DNA from: Kalmusia sp. IMI 367209
Lineage: Eukaryota; Ascomycota; Dothideomycetes; Pleosporales; Didymosphaeriaceae
Direction: 5' to 3'
Assembly: GCA_027946365.1 (NCBI GenBank)
Contig: JAPEUQ010000006.1
Location: 2,294,001-2,358,000, forward strand
DNA length: 64,000 nucleotides
Shown: positions 22,645 to 32,695 of the stretch, one piece after another
Numbering within the stretch: the first letter of the stretch is position 1
Layout: each line of letters begins with the position of its first letter
Program-made: the position numbers and the translations under genes
Notes under the pieces: generated by a model
Databases searched by the model: none
The model's input: only the letters and a program-made list of their open reading frames with translations
Told to the model about the DNA's origin: nothing

Positions 22645-23095
22645 ATGTTCGGCTCAATCAACCTCGTTTCACTCCTGCTCCTCGCCTCATCGGCTGCCGC
22701 CCTTCCTGCCGAGCTCGACAAGCGCGCCGGTGCGAAATGCGGCAGCGTCACCTACTCGGCCGCTGCAGTCAACGCAGCCTCCCAGAAAGCGTGTTCATAC
22801 TATCAGGCCGGTACTCAAGTCGGAAGCAACAGCTACCCCCACACCTTCAACAACAACGAGGGTTTCTCATTCGCAGTGTCTGGTCCTTATCTCGAGTTCC
22901 CCATCCTCTCCAGCGGTGCACTTTACACTGGCGGTAAGTGGTATATGTCATGTGTAGCTTGAAAGTACCTGTTAGATTGATGAGTTGATAGGTTCTCCGG
23001 GAGCTGATCGCGTGGTTATCAACACTTCTTGCAAGCAGGCTGGCGCAATTACGCACACTGGAGCTAGCGGAAACAACTTTGTTAAGTGTACCTGA
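22645..23095 (+). CDS. Secreted guanyl-specific ribonuclease (RNase T1/F1 type)
   Basis: Two exons, 22645-22933 and 22992-23095, with a GTAAGT...TAG intron of 58 bases, encode 130 residues. A signal peptide (about 1-20) is followed by a short propeptide ending in Lys-Arg (26-27), a Kex2-type site, so the mature enzyme would have 103 residues, essentially the size of RNase T1. The catalytic set is complete and correctly spaced: Tyr64, His66 (in NSYPH), Glu84 (in LEFPILSSG), Arg103 (in PGADRVV) and His118 (in [10 protein letters not shown]). Cysteines at 32, 50, 110 and 129 can form the disulfides. It cleaves single-stranded RNA 3' of guanosine outside the cell. The likely role is nutrient scavenging; related folds also occur among effectors and cytotoxic RNases, but nothing here shows that. 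Confidence 0.95.
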
Positions 23096-23475
23096 GCTCA
23101 TTAGGAAGATGTTTTTTTTTTAAAGAGACTTGAGCTCAGAATAGCTCAAGGCGCCTAGGGGACTCAGAGTGCTCAAAGTACGAAGGTGCCTTTTAGAGGT
23201 TCTTGTACCCTTCTATACCTTAGTAATAGGGGGTTTCTTAGTCATAAACCTAGTTTGGTAATTGCTCTGAATATAGGTAGTCCTTGACTCGAAACTATAT
23301 TTTTGTAAAACCTCCTACTACAGATACTATCATGCGCTCTTAGTGATCAACAATTGAATGGGGAATAATATGATTGAAGACAAAGGAAACTGGTTTATTC
23401 CTCTTCCCCTAGTGCACTTCTTTAAGTGCCCCTCCATTCTTGGATCCACGTTCCTACGAAGTCCACAATATTAGC
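23096..23475. other. Convergent 3' spacer
   Basis: About 380 bases between the convergent RNase and peptidase genes, rather AT-rich, with a poly-T run near 23,113. It should hold both terminators. No other feature is seen. Confidence 0.5.
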
Positions 23476-25056
23476 TTAGGCTACAACGATGGCTTTGGGG
23501 GGCCGTTGGTTCCCGGTCTGGTTTACAGACACTCCATTAGCTTCCCAATGATGACCCGCACCTCGAAGACCATCCCAGACGTCTTCGGGTGGGTTATCAA
23601 TTACGATCCAAGGTTCTGAGACTGTGGACTCGCGAGGATGCGCTCCATCAGCGGCAGGTGTTGCTTCGCGCCACACATCCGCGAGACCGTTGATGATGGC
23701 GAGGCGAGGGTATGAGATGTCGAAGCCGCCGTATTTGTTTATTTCTGTGATGTTGGGTGGGCTCACTAAGCCAAATTCGGATTCACAGTATGAGTTTTCA
23801 AACTCGAGATCTAGAATGCGTGACAGCAATGGCATGCCGAGTGATAAGTCGAACCCAGAGCCTGTAACCCAGTATCCCCATTCTGTGCAAGTCTGGTAGC
23901 CCCACGAGTCGAATTGTTCTGCTGGAACGGCTTCAGCCAAGGACACCGACCGTGAGGTGGAGACAGACTCGTCTAGAGCGTCCGCATCTGCGAGAGAGAA
24001 ACGGTTGAGGTACCCAGCATAGTTGAGCAAGCGTAGCGTGAGCGTATCGTTGCCACCGTAGCCCGTGGCCTCTAGGATTGCAGCTGCCGAAGCATTCGCT
24101 GCCATCGATGAACCATATTCTAGGTTATGACTTGTGATAATTTGGCACCAATTGCTAAAAGTACCAGAGCCAATAGTGCGGTCCCAGTTCCGACTCTGCC
24201 AGGAATATAAACCCTCATAGAGATTGTTGACGAAGATTTGGTCTGCCGCAGTGGTGGCGTAGTTGAAGAAAAGTTTGAATTGACCCTGTAGGGTCTCGTT
24301 CTTGCTTTCGATGAACACTCTGTCCACAACGTCTGTGATGAACTGCTGAGTCCAGATGCAGTCGGCTGGACCAAATTTTCGAACAGGTTCGAAGTATCGC
24401 CAATAATCGATAATAGCTTCAGTCACACCTGAGGACGAGATTCCGCCCCAGAAAACGTCTGGATACAATTTTCTGAGAAAGGCCGACTGTCCGCCGGAGT
24501 ATGAGACGCCATACACGATCCACGGAGCGCTTGACGATGTCAAGTTCTCATCTTCAAGCCCAGGGAAGACGACATTTCTAGCAAAGTAGGCCGCATCGGC
24601 AAGAGACTGCTCTGTCGTCAGGAATCTAGCATCATCTATCGCAATGTCCTCGAAGGGGAAGCTGGTCCCATAATAACGGTGTTCCAGGATGACTCCAATA
24701 CCGTTATGGGCCGAAGCAAGTTGATAGATTATGCCCTTATCAAGTAGTGGAAAACGATAATTTCCAGGTGCTTCGCCTGCAACAAAAAGGATGACTGGGC
24801 CGCCGGGCTTGTAGTGACTGGCATCGAACCAGTAACGATTGTTGAAAGTACCATCGCTATGCGGTTCATACCGGCTGGAATTTTGGAAATGATCAATAGG
24901 AATGGTCAGATTGTACGCTGGATAGGATGCGGCTAATTCTGCGCTCACCGCTCGTAGTGAGGCTTCCCGGTCAACGTCGATGAATCTTCGTGCCCCACCT
25001 ACTGCACCACTCACAACGGTGGCCAAAAGTGACAGCTGTACCAGCGATAACATCAT
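23476..25056 (-). CDS. Secreted S28-family serine carboxypeptidase
   Basis: An intronless 526-residue protein of the peptidase S28 family (PF05577: lysosomal Pro-Xaa carboxypeptidase, DPP II and the thymus-specific serine protease). I start at Met45/46 of the longer open frame because MMLSLVQLSLLATVVSGA is a good signal peptide, while the upstream extension has none. The N-terminal block PIDHFQNSS is followed by FNNRYWFDASHYKPGGPVIL and EHRYYGTSFPF, both hallmarks. Ser185 in GVSYSGG is the nucleophile, Asp460 in LADVWREAT the likely acid and His502 or His503 in GAGHHWE the base. It should cleave after proline, outside the cell; acid-acting relatives are known in Aspergillus. Several Asn-X-Ser/Thr sites fit secretion. 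It is convergent with the RNase gene. Confidence 0.9.
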   Translation of the reverse strand: MMLSLVQLSLLATVVSGAVGGARRFIDVDREASLRAVSAELAASYPAYNLTIPIDHFQNSSRYEPHSDGTFNNRYWFDASHYKPGGPVILFVAGEAPGNYRFPLLDKGIIYQLASAHNGIGVILEHRYYGTSFPFEDIAIDDARFLTTEQSLADAAYFARNVVFPGLEDENLTSSSAPWIVYGVSYSGGQSAFLRKLYPDVFWGGISSSGVTEAIIDYWRYFEPVRKFGPADCIWTQQFITDVVDRVFIESKNETLQGQFKLFFNYATTAADQIFVNNLYEGLYSWQSRNWDRTIGSGTFSNWCQIITSHNLEYGSSMAANASAAAILEATGYGGNDTLTLRLLNYAGYLNRFSLADADALDESVSTSRSVSLAEAVPAEQFDSWGYQTCTEWGYWVTGSGFDLSLGMPLLSRILDLEFENSYCESEFGLVSPPNITEINKYGGFDISYPRLAIINGLADVWREATPAADGAHPRESTVSEPWIVIDNPPEDVWDGLRGAGHHWEANGVSVNQTGNQRPPKAIVVA

Positions 25057-26370
25057 TGCTATCTCCGTCGACGTTGCAGATCTATGGCACGAAATTGAAA
25101 CAAAGCAGTGGAACCAATGTCTTAGGAGTAAAGATCGGTCGGAAGACGACGAGATGAAGGGCGCAGGTAAAGGGTTGTTTTCAAACAATCAATTTTTAAG
25201 CGGTTCAATCGTGATTCCAACTGAAAATTCTATCAGGAAGGTGAATTTACCTAAATATGCATGGACGATCGTTGCCGATGGACAACAGCATTGTTAAACC
25301 AATGCGAGCTGGCGAAGTAATCTGCCTAAACCTGATTAGAAAGAACTGCGCACTATTAAAAGTTTTAGCCAAGGTCCCCGGAATTATCGAAAATGGTTAT
25401 TGCCAGGAAGACGAAAAGTTTGCACCTAACTAGAATTGGAAGGTGACCTTCCAAGACAGCCCCACACTAACAACTAGGAACCTGGAGTGTTTGTTGGGCT
25501 AGGTAATTCTGGCGGGTTGGCTACATTATTGAACAATATGCCAAGACAGTCAGATACATACAAGCAGTGAATTATCCTAGGCCGTACTCTTGTGGAAAAC
25601 ACGGTATTTCTGACTGGGTAGAATGGACCAGGATATAAAGAAGCTGCCAACCAGCGTCAGTCCCATTTGGCTGGCGCTTGACATTCTAAGTGTAGGATCT
25701 CGTGTAAAAAGCCCGTACAGTAGGTATCTTCAAACGTATTGGTTGAGGGCGGTCCTCTAGAGAGGACATGAAACGTGGTACGCCTCCTGCACAATTTCCC
25801 TTCTTGGTCATGATTATACGCTTCACGGGAGTCAAGACCTGTAAATGGTATGACAGCCTCATGAATGCTTCCAGTGGCACTTTCATGAACAATGACCCCC
25901 CTTTGGCTGCCATGGCCTTCAAATGCAGTTGTTCAAAGGTGATTATACTTGGAGCCGTAGCCTCCCGATTTGAGGGCAGAGGAACCTTCCACAGGACCGT
26001 TAGATTAATTTTAGGGTCTTTCTGACTGATCTCGTAATGCATGATAGTCTAATGAAAGTTGGTCAACAACGCAATAACGTTTAGCGTAGTCTTTTTATCT
26101 ACATTTATAATGAGCTTCTTGTACACTCAAAAGATCCAGTGGCTCAATCTCATGATGAAAATCATGATTAGATCACAAGTTGAAGGTCTCGTTGCCTATT
26201 CAATAGAATAGATGTGTTATTAGCGCCGTCATTATTCGCTTCTCGGCACCTCCCGCCGTTGCTACGGCGTGCTCGGCGAATTTTAGCGGGGAAACTTAGT
26301 ACGACTACCTCACGCGTCTAAACTAGGCGCACCTATCCAAAGCAACAATACCGACAGCACTTCACACAAT
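25057..26370. other. Intergenic, unidentified open frames
   Basis: A 118-codon minus-strand frame (25686-26042) overlaps an 85-codon plus frame; neither shows a recognisable domain. The rest is upstream region of the peptidase gene. Confidence 0.4.
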
Positions 26371-26580
26371 ATGAGGATGCCATCGATCGTGTCCGGCATT
26401 CCGATAGGTCGTCAGCTCCCGGAAAGGGTGGAAAAGCCTGTGATCGGTGCCATCGCAACGAAAGTCGAGTAATTTCGGCCTACAAAGCCCACACTGCGCA
26501 CATCGACTGCACGCCAATTAAGCGTGTCACCAGTGCAACTCGTTTCGGCCATGCTCCCTACGTGTTTAAGCAAATGTCGA
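26371..26580 (+). pseudogene. Zn2Cys6 transcription-factor relic
   Basis: GKACDRCHRNESR at about 26425-26470 is the first half of a fungal binuclear zinc cluster. The third cysteine is replaced by Val and the remaining cysteines are out of frame: a neighbouring frame reads FGLQSPHCAH, which would supply the fifth cysteine. The typical arrangement is CxxCxxxKxxC with basic residues. No long downstream frame exists. It was probably a pathway regulator, possibly of the dehydrogenase gene that lies decayed about 1 kb downstream; that link is inference only. Confidence 0.5.
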
Positions 26581-27520
26581 GTGTTTCATAAGCAACGTTG
26601 ATGAACCTGCACGGGTGTTGAATCGAAGACGGACCGAGGAGAACCCTAGACCGACGACGTCAGAGCTGGGACCTACTTAGAACGTTCACGAAATTCCTCT
26701 GAATGCCCTTGACAAGACTTTTGAACTGAAATACTCAGTGGAACTATCTCGGCAGGTAGCACGACAAGCACTGAGGCGGTATCTGCTATGGGTATCACCC
26801 AGAGGATCTGTGAACAGGGCAATCATTTAAGGTTGAAGAGACTAACTTCCACGATATGGGAGGCGAAGAAGATATTACCTACACAGCAGCCTAGAGGAAC
26901 TGTGCAGAACGGCATCTGACTGCTTCAAAACTATAGCGCCCTTTACCAACCAAGTACCTTATGCATATCTTGCTTGAGAGGTATTTCAATTCGCTTCATT
27001 GGTTCTCCGTTGTCATCTACAAGCCCTGATCTTGCACAAAGCTTCAATCAAATGATAATGGATTCAACCATTCATCTTGAAAAATTTTCTACTCTTACTA
27101 ACTGTGATCTCTAGTATGGGAGCGAGGTACAACTTCTATAAAGATGTATAATCTTAAATTAAAAGTACCTAACCTCTGTATACTAATCCTGCACTTATAT
27201 AGTCCCATGAACAGTGAAGCAAGGAGTACCAGGAGCGCAGGAATGGACAAACAGAGTGGCTACACCCGTCGTCATATTGGTATCTCAACATCGCGGGCTT
27301 AACAGATGGGGGATAGAGAGAAGAGTCAATGGCTTGGGTCATTGGTACGTGTTTCTCGGGGAAGATCCAAGATGTAAGGGAAATGGAACTTTAGGGGACT
27401 TGCAAAGGTGCGGAGACTTTGAGGAGCCGCATTCATCGTCCCACTGCGTCTTGTCGAGATCTTGACCAAAGTCCCTAGATGGAAGATTTCCCTCCTGAAG
27501 GCATCTTTGTCTCTCTATAA
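26581..27520. other. Intergenic, possibly remains of the Zn2Cys6 gene
   Basis: Short coding-like runs in changing frames on the plus strand, such as FNQMIMDSTIHLEKFSTL near 27,040-27,095, suggest the body of a decayed regulator, but I cannot align them to a family. Confidence 0.3.
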
Positions 27521-28265
27521 ATGCCTACCCCTCCTATTCCATGCCAACACCCTTTCCAGGCACCTCCCCAGCCCTCTCTGTACTAAAGACCGGCCCCCTT
27601 CCGCACTCTGGCTACTTCTTCACCGGCACCTCAAACCTCCACAACGACATGCACCCGGCCATCAATCCCCAGGTCACCCACTTGATGCATTGACCCGGCA
27701 GAGCTGTCCTCATCACGTGTGCCAGGCAGGACATCGGGTATGCATCGCTAGCCTAATCCATCGCCCCCATCTCGACCACCACTCGCATGCGCGCGTTCGC
27801 CCTCGACGCCTCGGACGCGGCCGCAGTGCGCGTGTGCGCAGATGAGGTGGCAAAGCTCAAACTCGCCGGCATCCAAGTGCTCGCCAACAACGCCAGCGCA
27901 AGCTCCCCTAAGATGCCCCTCACCGACAGCAAACCCGCCGAATACTGGGCGGTAAACTTCAAGGTCAGCTTGAAGCGCGCGAACCTCTTCCTGAACGCCT
28001 TCCTGTTCCGGCTCAAGGTTGCTACGGCGAACACCAAGGCGGCTGTACACGTGCTCAGTGAGCGGTGTCAGGGCATACATGGTGTGGCCCGGGGCTAGCA
28101 GCTATCAAACAGCGAAGCTGGCGCTGCGTCAGCTGACCGGGTTTATGGGAGCCGAGTATAGCGACAGGGGGTGCCGGCGGTGAATGCGCATCCTGGCTGA
28201 GGCGACCGAGTTGGGGATGAAGGAGTCGTCGCTTAGGCCTTGCGAGTCTTGTGTCCCCCGTTCTC
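27521..28265 (+). pseudogene. Short-chain dehydrogenase/reductase relic
   Basis: The Rossmann start survives as GRAVLITCARQDIGYASLA near 27,690-27,750, where the family has TGAGxGIGxA; two of its glycines are lost and a stop follows. MRAFALDASDAAAVR (27787 on) gives the second strand, VLANNASASSPKM the NNAG motif, and, after a shift, SYQTAKLALRQLTGFMGAEY near 28,100-28,150 the catalytic YxxxK. VPAVNAHPG and ATELGMKESSL mark the C-terminal part. Stops and frameshifts interrupt at least four places. The enzyme was an NAD(P)-dependent classical SDR; its substrate cannot be told. Confidence 0.8.
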
Positions 28266-28755
28266 CTCCGTGGCGCTTTGCTTTTCTCTGCGGATCCTGG
28301 CTGAAGATGAGGACATTTTTAGGTGATACGCCGGGCCTGTGTGGCCGTTTCTGCGTGTTTTGACGATGGCGGGGAGGGAAGTGGCTGCAGGGTAGGTATG
28401 TGGCCGCGCCGTAGGATGTGGGGCGATTGGAGGAGATGAAAGATGAGATTATGGAGGGGAAGACGTCGAAAGTGAGGTTGGTATTGTAAGAGAGGCGGTG
28501 CTGTTTCCATGAGCAAAAGGCGGACTCACAAGCATAGCCGCTGACTAATTACTGTTAAGCCTACAATACCCCATCTTCCCGCGCACTGCCCTACCATCCA
28601 TCCTGCCACATGAATCTCTTTCTAAGCTTCAGACGCCCTAGCCGCATGTTTTCCCGCTGCTTGAACGCACGATCATCTACCTGCCTATGTCGTAACAACA
28701 ACCATCCGTCAAATGTATCGTCTCGTACGGTTCAGACGCGCAATATGTTCTTCAC
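28266..28755. other. Intergenic, nothing recognised
   Basis: Short open frames on both strands without recognisable domains. Confidence 0.4.
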
Positions 28756-29560
28756 ACGAACAGCGATGTAACATTCCTTCTCCTCAGGCTTTGAATGCCA
28801 CCAGTCATGATTTCGGTATGTTGTTTGCGGCAAACCAATTTGCCTCCACCCTCGACAGAGCCTCGCTGATCGAGCTGGGCGTACGGACCATTCTTGAGCG
28901 AACTGACGAAATCATCCAGTACCGTAGGTGCCTAGCGGTAGAGGTCCAGTACCACTGTTACTAGACCAGCGACAGTGAGTAGTATAGAGAGCGTGATGAG
29001 CCATGCGGCCCATACATTGTGGTAATTCAGCACTATTCGCGTCGTATCCATGTGTAGAGCTGCCTTGAATGTAGAATATTGAGCCGTACCCTCTGTCGAC
29101 TGTCTTTAGGGCGATTGTCGAAAAGAGAAACTTCCTGTGACGGCGAAACGCGCAGTGTTGACCGGTATGTATGTATGAGAATCGTTGCGATATTTATTAT
29201 GCTCTCAGGCAGTATGCCGATCAGTGTCTGCGTGACAGTATTCGTGTCTATGAATGTGTTATCTACCCCACGGTAAGCGTTCCAGCAGGTCGTTGCTCGG
29301 CTGGCAATGCATAGCGTCCGCTTCACCATCCGATGAATGATAACACGCTCAGTATGGTCGTTTCATTCGATTTCAATAACCTGCTCGTCCCTATTAGTAA
29401 TGAAGGTAGGATCAAATCCAAGCTACTCTTCGTCCAGCCACTAAATATAAGTACGGCGGACACAAATTACAATCCATCTTCGTTGATATCAAAAGATTCG
29501 GAGGCGATCCTACCTAGCTGGTTAACTTCCCACAAATGCATGCGCAATCCACACAGTGTG
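28756..29560 (-). pseudogene. Decayed multi-pass membrane protein gene
   Basis: On the minus strand a coding-like run around 28,860-29,060 reads NYHNVWAAWLITLSILL, then a second hydrophobic part VAGLVTVVLDLYR, a stop, APTVLDDFVSSL and PYAQLDQRGSVEGG. A membrane segment followed by this acidic-loop pattern (DxxSSL...NPY) is common in the C terminus of a large uncharacterised family of fungal plasma-membrane proteins. Upstream, across frame changes, CWNAYRGVDNTF and hydrophobic stretches up to about 29,560 may be earlier parts. No complete frame remains. The family assignment is from memory of the pattern and has no Pfam name I can give with confidence. Confidence 0.45.
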
Positions 29561-31137
29561 AAACTAAGGAAAAAATAGCGAATGGGCTAGGTAGTGAATA
29601 TCTCCTTCGCATATCATCCTGAGTGGGTCTAGAATTTCGAGGCTTTATCGTCCAAATGGGTTTTTTATAGTTCTCCGAGTATGAGAATGTGCGATTAGCT
29701 GTACCTGGCCTTGATCCCAGTGTGTGGGTCGTCTACAAAGCTCATGTCTATCTTGCGGACAGTAGTGGCCTTGAATGGGTTTATGGACCTGTGCGAGCGG
29801 TCGCAGTTGAGGCCTAGGGATAAACTCATTATGTGCTGCTAGTTACATAAGCTGGCCGATTAGCGGCGCAAACCAATCCAAGACGTTGCCTTCCTTTGCA
29901 TTTTCAGGCAAGCCCTGCCAGCTGCTCTCCTCTTGGCATAGCGGAGCATCTCCTGCTTTGCAATGTCCTGAAAGTACGAAAGAAGGCGGCTTATTATAAG
30001 AATTTTCCATCTAATGCATGCACACGATAACCATGAATTCTTCACCTACGTCTTTGCATAGATACTAGAATCCGAAGTTACAATACGCCCCATGCAAGCG
30101 CAAGGCAGTATTCATATGGAAGTAAACACATTGTTTCAAATTCTAAAGTTTAGCCGTAAGAGCTAACACACGAAAGATGGACGTTGAATATTTCCAAATC
30201 TAGATACTATTGACGTCAGCGCATCGGGGTTGCCTAGAAGATCGACGGCGGCTTCCTGTGTGCTTGCTGGGTCCTAGCGGCTGAATAAGATAACGCCCGA
30301 TGCTTCACAACACAACACTGTCTATCTGAGCCGCTCTTGTGCCACCTACAATGGATTAAGCGGGTTAGTAACGATGATGGATTGCATTGGTACTATTTTG
30401 TTGTGGAGACGGCCAATATTCGGTAATCAACCAGATCGGTCTTCAAGCATGCTTGCGACCGAGTTATTCAGGGCGTAAGGCCCGCTCAAACAAGTGTTCT
30501 GCCCATACGATCTATCCGATGTACCTTTTCTCATGCAGATGCATAGCCCACGGACTGGAAAAGACAAGCTCTGAGGTATAGTACTACGTTGACATCCATA
30601 GCAGAAATGCCTAAACAGTGACCTCAAACCGCTAGGTCAAAGGTAAAATAAAGAAGCGATGACCTGAGAACAATAGGTTTGGGGGCTAGTACTAAGAATA
30701 GCCAAGGCGAATCTTCGGTCTATCCTAGCTATCTGCATACTTAAATTATCCGTGCGATCTCTTTCTACAAAGGTGTGTGTACCAGACAAGGCCAACCTTT
30801 GCATCTGCCTATTCTTACGCCCGACTCCATATCCGGATCCACAGTCTCAATCCTACGCCCTCTTTCACCAAGGACCTTGGAACACGATCGGGATCACTAA
30901 CCTTGAAGCGTATATGAGACTGGAAACACCTTCACGGCGATCTTGATCTCAGTACCGTAACGATCCTCACGCCGGTCTCGCGGCCTCATCACATCTTGCC
31001 TTGCCATTACAGTCTCGGACTGAATATGAGGTACTTGGGCCTTGACGCCAGTGACGAACATTTCAGACATGGGGCTACAAATAGTATCATCATGCAGAGT
31101 GGACAAGAAGATGGGAAGCCTAAAAGAGGGAGATGAG
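29561..31137. other. Intergenic, nothing recognised
   Basis: About 1.6 kb with only short frames (61-94 codons) and no recognisable domain. The right end is the promoter region of the secreted-protein gene. Confidence 0.45.
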
Positions 31138-31145
31138 TATATATT
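31138..31145 (+). promoter_or_regulatory. Candidate TATA box of the small secreted protein gene
   Basis: TATATATT, 121 bases before the start codon, followed by a CA/TC-rich leader typical of well-expressed fungal genes. Confidence 0.45.
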
Positions 31146-31227
31146 GAGGTAGATTATCCGCTCTGGATGGAGGAACATCACACAACATCAAGTTCTTCAA
31201 TCACTCTACATCTCTCAGCAAACAAAC

Positions 31228-31265
31228 ACTTCTCGATCAATCAATCAGTCAGTCGATCAATCAAT
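31228..31265 (+). repeat. Tetranucleotide repeat in the 5' leader
   Basis: Runs of (T)CAA/TCAG tetranucleotides such as atcaatcaatcagtcagtcg sit directly before the ATG at 31266, so they should be transcribed as part of the 5' untranslated region. Confidence 0.7.
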
Positions 31266-31647
31266 ATGTACTTCTCGAAGATCGCCGTACTCGCCGCTGC
31301 CACCATGGCTAGCACTGTCGTTGCGGATAACTGTTTCGCTGGTTTCGCGTACTGCAGTGACAACCTCCTTTCGCAGGGTTCGTCTTCTCCTTCTATTTCT
31401 ACATCTCCCTCCCCTCTTCCCCTCTTCCCCTTCTCCGTCTATTCTACTCCGACTAACACTTCCACCAGGAGACTACGCCTCGACCATCTACCAAACTCTC
31501 GACACCGCCGGCAAACCCACCGACGCTAACGCGCAAGCCAAAGCCCTATTTAACTGCGTCAACAATGGAGCCATTGAATTCATCCGCCTATGTGAAGGAA
31601 ACTGTGTCAATGAACCTTTCGGAAGTCATGTTAGTGATCACTGCTAG
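31266..31647 (+). CDS. Small cysteine-rich secreted protein (candidate effector)
   Basis: Two exons, 31266-31377 and 31469-31647, around a pyrimidine-rich intron of 91 bases (GTTCGT...CCACCAG), encode 96 residues. A signal peptide of about 20 residues (MYFSKIAVLAAATMASTVVA) leaves a 76-residue mature chain with six cysteines at 23, 30, 67, 79, 83 and 96, enough for three disulfides. The pattern DNCxxGxxYCxxNLLxxGxY and the ending CxxxCxxxxxxxxSDxC recur in uncharacterised secreted proteins of plant-associated ascomycetes, as I remember the family; no function is known. Size, cysteine content and secretion fit the usual definition of a candidate effector. The gene lies next to an AT-rich patch (31.75-32.13 kb), a common setting for effector genes. 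The function is not shown by the sequence. Confidence 0.85.
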
Positions 31648-32695
31648 ATCACTATAGAATTAGTTGCGGGTCTAGAAGAGATAGTCACGCACGAAGGATG
31701 CAGTGATCACGAGGTCTATGTAGAGCGTGAAACTGGTAAGTAAGAGACGGGTTTCAACTAGAAGAAGATAGTACACTCATTACCCTATGTATAGGATATA
31801 TAAATATGATATTTATATGACATTACATTTTATCTATTGCATCCTCTAGAATATCTAGTCCTAAAAGGGTCTAGGGTTAATTCTTAAATAACAACTACTT
31901 TAAGTTTATAGGATATGTAATACTCCAAGAGTATTCATAATAAACTCTCCAAGTTGAATATTAATTATCTATTAAAGTATGAAGCTTCATCTTTATACTT
32001 GAAAATATAGAATTTTAAAATGATTAGAGGTAAAATTGAACCTAATAGAACATTGATATATGAATTAGTAATATTAGATAAGATGTGGTGAAATACCTCT
32101 CAAATACTAAGTACTACGTCTTAAACCTCAATCATACCATCTTCTAACACCAACACGAGCCGGACCGAATTAGAGGAGAAGGCTACCGACCAGGCGGAGC
32201 GGCTATGGCCTCTGACTGACTCGTGGTCCTACGTCTGGGGGCACATGCCGCTTCTCGTGTCCTAGATCTTGACGGTCCCGTCATACCACGCAGGCGCAAC
32301 CCGGGCCAAGTTGGGGAATAAATTAAACTGATGGAATAAACTAACGGCGAGCAACTCAATTGATTGATTGATTACATAATCAAGTCATCAATCAAGTACC
32401 TACAACTTGACTGATTGTTGGGCAGTCTGACAATGGCAATGTACGCCAATAGTATTCTCTCATGTTTATAAATTAAGTCTGTAGTTATTACCTTACGATT
32501 CTGTCGCTATCCATCTTACACTAATGTGAGTGTGAAAAATTGGCGATTCTCAGCCAACCTATAAGTACGCTTCGTACAAGAGCAGGAAAACACATGGGAT
32601 CTTCATCTCATCAAGTACATGTCATCATGAAAAATCAGATCGCAAGGTAGTCATGTCCAGTAAGCCTGGAAAGCCTTTATTTACATGGACAAATA
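31648..32695. other. AT-rich patch with a GC-rich fragment
   Basis: From about 31,750 to 32,130 the sequence is AT-rich and TA-rich like the big island on the right, suggesting a small RIP-mutated repeat. It is followed at 32,150-32,320 by an abrupt GC-rich piece with an open frame reading ELEEKATDQAERLWPLTDSW. At 32,345-32,420 there are GATT repeats and their inverse. No gene is recognised. Confidence 0.5.

Noticed and set aside
25686..26042. 118-codon minus-strand open frame
   Set aside because: No recognisable domain, no signal peptide, and an overlapping open frame on the other strand.
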